Shown here: positions 60,371 to 64,000 of the stretch, in pieces
Layout: every line of letters starts with the position of its first letter
How positions within the stretch are numbered: the first letter of the stretch is position 1
NCBI RefSeq assembly: GCF_006874585.1
Contig: NZ_CP029761.1
Location: 879,001-943,000 of the forward strand
Length of the DNA stretch: 64,000 nt
Reading direction: 5' to 3'
Source of the DNA: Sphingomonas sp. IC081
GTDB lineage: Bacteria > Pseudomonadota > Alphaproteobacteria > Sphingomonadales > Sphingomonadaceae
Notes under the pieces: model-generated
What the model was told of the DNA's origin: nothing
Seen by the model: the letters and a program-made list of their open reading frames with translations, nothing else
Database searches by the model: none
Translations under genes and position numbers: made by a program

Positions 60371-61531
60371 ATGACCGCGCAACGCTCGATCTGCATTCTC
60401 GGGGCCACCGGCTCCATCGGCGCCTCGACGCTCGACCTCGTGCGCCGCAATCCGGCGGACTGGCGGGTTACCGTACTCACCGCCCACTCCAACGTTGACG
60501 AACTGGCGAAACTGGCGCGCGAATTTGCCGTCGATCTTGCCGTCGTTGCCGACGAGGCGTACTTGCCGGCGCTGCGCGAGGCGCTCGGCGGGTCTGGCAT
60601 CGAGGTCGCGGGCGGGGCGCCGGCGCTGGTCGAGGCGGCGGCGCGCGGCGCCGACATGACGGTTGCGGCCATCGTCGGCTGTGCGGGCCTGGCGCCGACC
60701 ATGGCCGCCATCGAGCAGGGCAGGGTGATCGCGCTTGCCAACAAGGAAGCGCTGGTTTCCGCCGGCGAAGTGATGATGGCGGCCGTCGTCCGTCACGGCG
60801 CGACGTTGCTGCCGATCGATTCCGAACACAACGCGATCTTCCAGTGCCTGCAGGGCAACGACATCGCGCAGGTGCGCTCCATCACGCTGACCGCCAGCGG
60901 CGGTCCGTTCCGTGACTGGTCCTGGGAGCAGCTCCAGGCCGCGACCCCGGCGCAGGCGGTGAAGCATCCCAACTGGGACATGGGCGCCAAGATCAGCGTC
61001 GATTCGGCGACGATGTTCAACAAGGGCCTCGAACTGATCGAGGCGCACTATCTCTTCCCGGTCGGGCTCGACCGGTTGCGCATCATCGTCCACCCGCAGT
61101 CCGTGGTCCATTCGATGGTCGAATACCGTGACGGGTCGACCCTGGCGCAACTCGGACCGTCCGACATGCGTGTGCCGATCGCCTCGGCGCTCGCCTGGCC
61201 GACCCGCATGGACACGCCCTGCGCGCCGCTCGATCTTGCCGCGATCGGGGAGCTGACCTTCCGCCAGCCCGACGAAAATCGTTTCCCGGCAACACGTCTG
61301 GCGCGCGGCGCGGCCGAAGCCGGCGGGGCGATCCCGGCCGTGCTCAACGCCGCCAACGAGGTGGCGGTCGCCGCCTTCCTGGCAGGTCAGATCCCGTTCA
61401 CGCGGATTGCCGCAGATGTCGAGCATGTGCTGGGCGCCTATGCGCCGCCGGCGCCCGCCAGCCTCGACGACGTGCTGGCGGTTGACGCGGAGGCCCGCGC
61501 AAGGGCAAGCATGGTGACGGGACCTGCGTGA
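60371..61531 (+). CDS. dxr: 1-deoxy-D-xylulose 5-phosphate reductoisomerase
   Basis: A 386-residue NADPH enzyme of the MEP isoprenoid pathway, supplying precursors to UppS. The Rossmann motif ILGATGSIG is at the start, LANKEALV and LPIDSEHNAIFQCL bind metal and substrate, and HPNWDMGAKISVDSATM is characteristic. It starts 7 nt after cdsA. Confidence 0.97.
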   Translation: MTAQRSICILGATGSIGASTLDLVRRNPADWRVTVLTAHSNVDELAKLAREFAVDLAVVADEAYLPALREALGGSGIEVAGGAPALVEAAARGADMTVAAIVGCAGLAPTMAAIEQGRVIALANKEALVSAGEVMMAAVVRHGATLLPIDSEHNAIFQCLQGNDIAQVRSITLTASGGPFRDWSWEQLQAATPAQAVKHPNWDMGAKISVDSATMFNKGLELIEAHYLFPVGLDRLRIIVHPQSVVHSMVEYRDGSTLAQLGPSDMRVPIASALAWPTRMDTPCAPLDLAAIGELTFRQPDENRFPATRLARGAAEAGGAIPAVLNAANEVAVAAFLAGQIPFTRIAADVEHVLGAYAPPAPASLDDVLAVDAEARARASMVTGPA

Positions 61532-61570
61532 GCCGATCGTCGGCGACTTCACGTCTAGGCCCTATGGAGT

Positions 61571-62965
61571 GTGCCTGAATTGACCGGATCGCCCAATCTG
61601 CTGACGACGATCTTCGCGTTCCTGCTTTTGCTGGGTCCCCTGGTGCTGGTGCACGAGCTGGGCCATTACCTCGTGGGCCGGCTGTTCGGGGTGAAGGCCA
61701 ATGCCTTTTCCATCGGCTTCGGCAAGGAACTGGCGGGCTGGACCGATCGCCGTGGCACCCGCTGGAAGCTGTCGGCCCTGCCGCTGGGCGGCTATGTGCA
61801 GTTCGCGGGCGACATGAACCCGGCCTCGGCGCCAAGCGCGGCCGAGGATGGCCTGACGGCCCAGGAGCGTGCGCGCACCTTCCATGTGAAGCCGCTGTGG
61901 CAGCGCGCGCTGATCGTGCTGGCCGGGCCGCTCACCAATTTCCTCGTGGCGGTGCTGATCATCGCCGCCTTCTATGCCGCTTACGGCAAGGCGGTGGCCG
62001 TGCCCGAAGTCGCGGACTTCCTGCCCGGCTCGCCGGCGCAGTCGGCGGGGGTGGAGGTCGGTGACCGCATCGTCGCGGTCGATGGCCGTCATGTCGACAG
62101 CCTGACCGACGTGCCGCAACTGGTCATTCCCTTCCCCGGCCGTACCATCACCCTGACGGTCCTGCGCGAAGGGCGCGAGGTCAGCCTGCCGGTTCGCCTC
62201 GGCGATCGCACGGAAACCGACCGGTTCGGCAACCAGTCGCGGGTCGGCGAGCTCGGCATCAACTTCTTCGTTCCGAAAATCGGTGCATTCTTCGGCGATT
62301 CCGCCGCCCAGAAGGCGGGGCTGAAAGTCGGCGATCGCATCGTCGCGGTCGGCGACCATGCCGTGCGCAGTTTCGACGAGATCCCCCCGCTGGTGGAGAA
62401 CCAGGCTGGACGCCAGGTCATGGTGACTGTCATGCGCGCGGGCGAGGCCCATGTCGTGCCGGTTACGCTGGGCGAAATGGCGGCGGTCGATGCCCAGGGC
62501 AAGCCGGTGCGGGTCGGCGTGCTGGGCATTCGCCCGGACACCGGCACGCGCGTGCCGGTCGGCGTGATCGAGGCGGTGGGCCTGGGCGTGGGCAACTGCA
62601 TCGATACCATGCACCTGATGGTCTCGGGGATCGGCCAGATCTTCTCGGGCGAGCGCTCGGTCAAGGAGTTCGGCGGGCCGATCAAGATCGCCAAGTATTC
62701 GGGCGAGCAGTTCAGCCTCGGCTGGGAGGCGTTTGTCTCCTTTGCGGCGCTTATCTCGATTAACTTGGCATTCATCAACCTCCTGCCAATCCCGGGCCTG
62801 GACGGAGGACATCTGGCATTTTACGCGGCCGAAATGGTTCGCCGCAAGCCGCTGGATGTGCGCAGTCAGGAATGGGCGATCCGCACCGGGGTGGCATTCG
62901 TGCTGGCCTTGATGCTGTTCGTCACGGTCAACGATCTGGCTTCGCTCCCGATTTTCGGGGGATAG
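61571..62965 (+). CDS. rseP: site-2 protease RseP (MmpA-type)
   Basis: A 464-residue intramembrane zinc protease. The first helix has HELGHYLVGRLFGVKA (zinc ligands and catalytic Glu) and the last catalytic helix LLPIPGLDGGH. Two PDZ domains lie in the periplasmic loop (about residues 140-310). It cleaves anti-sigma factors or signal-peptide remnants within the membrane. GTG start, 39 nt after dxr. It precedes bamA as in most alphaproteobacteria. Confidence 0.95.
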   Translation: MPELTGSPNLLTTIFAFLLLLGPLVLVHELGHYLVGRLFGVKANAFSIGFGKELAGWTDRRGTRWKLSALPLGGYVQFAGDMNPASAPSAAEDGLTAQERARTFHVKPLWQRALIVLAGPLTNFLVAVLIIAAFYAAYGKAVAVPEVADFLPGSPAQSAGVEVGDRIVAVDGRHVDSLTDVPQLVIPFPGRTITLTVLREGREVSLPVRLGDRTETDRFGNQSRVGELGINFFVPKIGAFFGDSAAQKAGLKVGDRIVAVGDHAVRSFDEIPPLVENQAGRQVMVTVMRAGEAHVVPVTLGEMAAVDAQGKPVRVGVLGIRPDTGTRVPVGVIEAVGLGVGNCIDTMHLMVSGIGQIFSGERSVKEFGGPIKIAKYSGEQFSLGWEAFVSFAALISINLAFINLLPIPGLDGGHLAFYAAEMVRRKPLDVRSQEWAIRTGVAFVLALMLFVTVNDLASLPIFGG

Positions 62966-63123
62966 CCTGGAGAAATCTTCTCAGATCACATTTCTGCCGG
63001 GATTGACTGCTTGATTGGGCGACGTCCATCGGGCAGACGGGCGCGATTGCCCGCCGGGGAGGCGGGTAGCCTGGCGGATCACTCTGTAGAGCCTCGCGTA
63101 AGCGCATACGGGAACTTGCTTGA

Positions 63124-64000
63124 ATGATGGGATGGGAAATGGGTCGCAGCATTGACGCTCGCCGTGCTCCTCAGCTTGCCGCAATGCTGCTGGGCACCAC
63201 GATCCTTGCTGGCGTGCCCGCCGCGGCCTTTGCGCAGAGCGCTGCCGCTGCCAATGCTCCTGCCGCCGCGCCGGTCGCGGCCGAGGCGGCCACGCCGATC
63301 CAGACGATCCAGGTCGTCGGGGCCGAGCGTCTGGAGCCGCAGACGGTGTTGTCGTACATCAAGCTGCGGGTCGGCCAGCCTTATACCAAGGCTGCTGCGG
63401 ACGGCGCGCTGAAGGATCTTTACGCCACCGAACTGTTCGCCGACGCGCAGATCGCCAACGACAACGGTGTGGTGACCATCACGGTCAAGGAAAACCCCGT
63501 CGTCAACCGCATCATCCTTGAGGGCAACAAGCGCATCAAGGACGACAAGATCATGCCGGAGATCAAGGTCGCCCCGCGCCAGATCTTCACGCGATCCAAG
63601 ATCCGCGCCGACGTCGCCCGCATCATCGAGCTGTACAAGCGCCAGGGCCGCTATGCCGCGACCGTCGAGCCGAAGATGGTCATGCTTGACCAGAACCGCG
63701 TCGACATCGTCTTCGAGATCACCGAGGGCGACAAGTCCAAGGTCCGTCAGATCAACATCATCGGCAACGAGCACTTCTCGGACGGTGACCTGCGCTCGCA
63801 GATGGTCACCAAGCAGGCCCGCTTCAGCCGCGTGTTCTCCTCGAACACGACTTACGATCCCGATCGCATGGCGTTCGACCAGCAGAAGCTGCGCCAGTTC
63901 TACCTGACCCAGGGCTACGCCGACTTCCGCGTGGTTTCGGCCGTGGCCGAACTGACGCCGGACAAGAAGGACTTCATCATCACTTACGTGGTGGAGGAAG
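63124..64000 (+). CDS. bamA: outer membrane protein assembly factor BamA (3' end missing)
   Basis: About 292 residues are visible and the gene runs off the window. A signal peptide (residues 1-38, ending AAAFAQ) is followed by POTRA domains: TPIQTIQVVGAERLEPQTVLSYI, then VVNRIILEGNKRIKDDKI, then KVRQINIIGNEHFSDGDL. The beta-barrel lies beyond the edge. BamA inserts outer-membrane proteins. ATG 63124 directly follows an in-frame stop; ATG 63127 or 63139 (MGRSIDARRAP) are equally plausible starts. Confidence 0.95.
   Translation, partial: MMGWEMGRSIDARRAPQLAAMLLGTTILAGVPAAAFAQSAAAANAPAAAPVAAEAATPIQTIQVVGAERLEPQTVLSYIKLRVGQPYTKAAADGALKDLYATELFADAQIANDNGVVTITVKENPVVNRIILEGNKRIKDDKIMPEIKVAPRQIFTRSKIRADVARIIELYKRQGRYAATVEPKMVMLDQNRVDIVFEITEGDKSKVRQINIIGNEHFSDGDLRSQMVTKQARFSRVFSSNTTYDPDRMAFDQQKLRQFYLTQGYADFRVVSAVAELTPDKKDFIITYVVEE

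Overview
The window is a high-GC, gene-dense chromosomal segment of an alphaproteobacterium, most likely a sphingomonad of the Novosphingobium/Sphingobium type. This is inferred from the split F0 ATP synthase operon with b and b' subunits, a FYDLN-acid (TIGR02300) protein beside aroA, the cmk-rpsA pair, GTTC-N7-GTTC LexA boxes, and the pyrH-frr-uppS-cdsA-dxr-rseP-bamA run. I see no prophage, insertion sequence, plasmid gene or CRISPR array. Nearly all genes are core or housekeeping.

Layout. 1-9.3 kb: a truncated FAD-linked oxidase, a hypothetical protein, an RhlE-type helicase, a secreted carboxylesterase, a sterol-desaturase-family protein, an isoprenylcysteine-methyltransferase-like membrane protein, and uvrD read leftward with a LexA box on its start. 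9.4-15.5 kb: a small secreted protein, rsmD-rluB, an AmpG-like permease, a TPR-like protein and folC. 15.5-24.9 kb: trpA, a 70-residue membrane microprotein, trpB, trpF, pyrF, a LapA-like protein, purB and an outer-membrane phospholipase A with a long N-terminal extension. accD is not in its usual place between trpA and folC. 24.9-31.7 kb: a lipoprotein endonuclease/phosphatase, an NRDE protein, radC, and the ydbH-ynbE-ydbL operon (AsmA-like lipid bridge). 32.2-34.9 kb: atpI-B-E-F'-F. 35.1-44.3 kb: mgtE, purT, a secreted deoxyribosyltransferase-like protein, gloB, rpsA, cmk, a small membrane protein, aroA and the TIGR02300 protein. 44.6-49.7 kb: tRNA-Ala(GGC), ffh-rpsP-rimM, a membrane protein-trmD-rplS, and HU. 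49.7-53.7 kb: a putative lipoprotein, rlmB, tRNA-Tyr(GTA), psd-pssA, and a small membrane protein behind two LexA boxes. 54.3-64 kb: rpsB-tsf, a divergent NAD(P)-binding protein/HxlR pair, then pyrH through a truncated bamA.

Several genes converge on the cell envelope. psd, pssA and cdsA make phospholipids. The YdbH/YnbE/YdbL set probably moves them to the outer membrane. PldA removes mislocalised phospholipid. UppS and Dxr supply undecaprenyl precursors, RseP is an intramembrane protease, and BamA inserts barrel proteins.

The most interesting material is regulatory or intergenic. There are three LexA boxes sharing the form GTTCT-N5-TGTTC, two of them in tandem in front of an uncharacterised single-pass membrane protein. 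A three-copy family of composite palindromes (a long central inverted repeat flanked by two short terminator-like hairpins) lies in intergenic gaps. A membrane microprotein is translationally coupled between trpB and trpA. A 27-bp palindromic operator sits between the HxlR regulator and its divergent neighbour.
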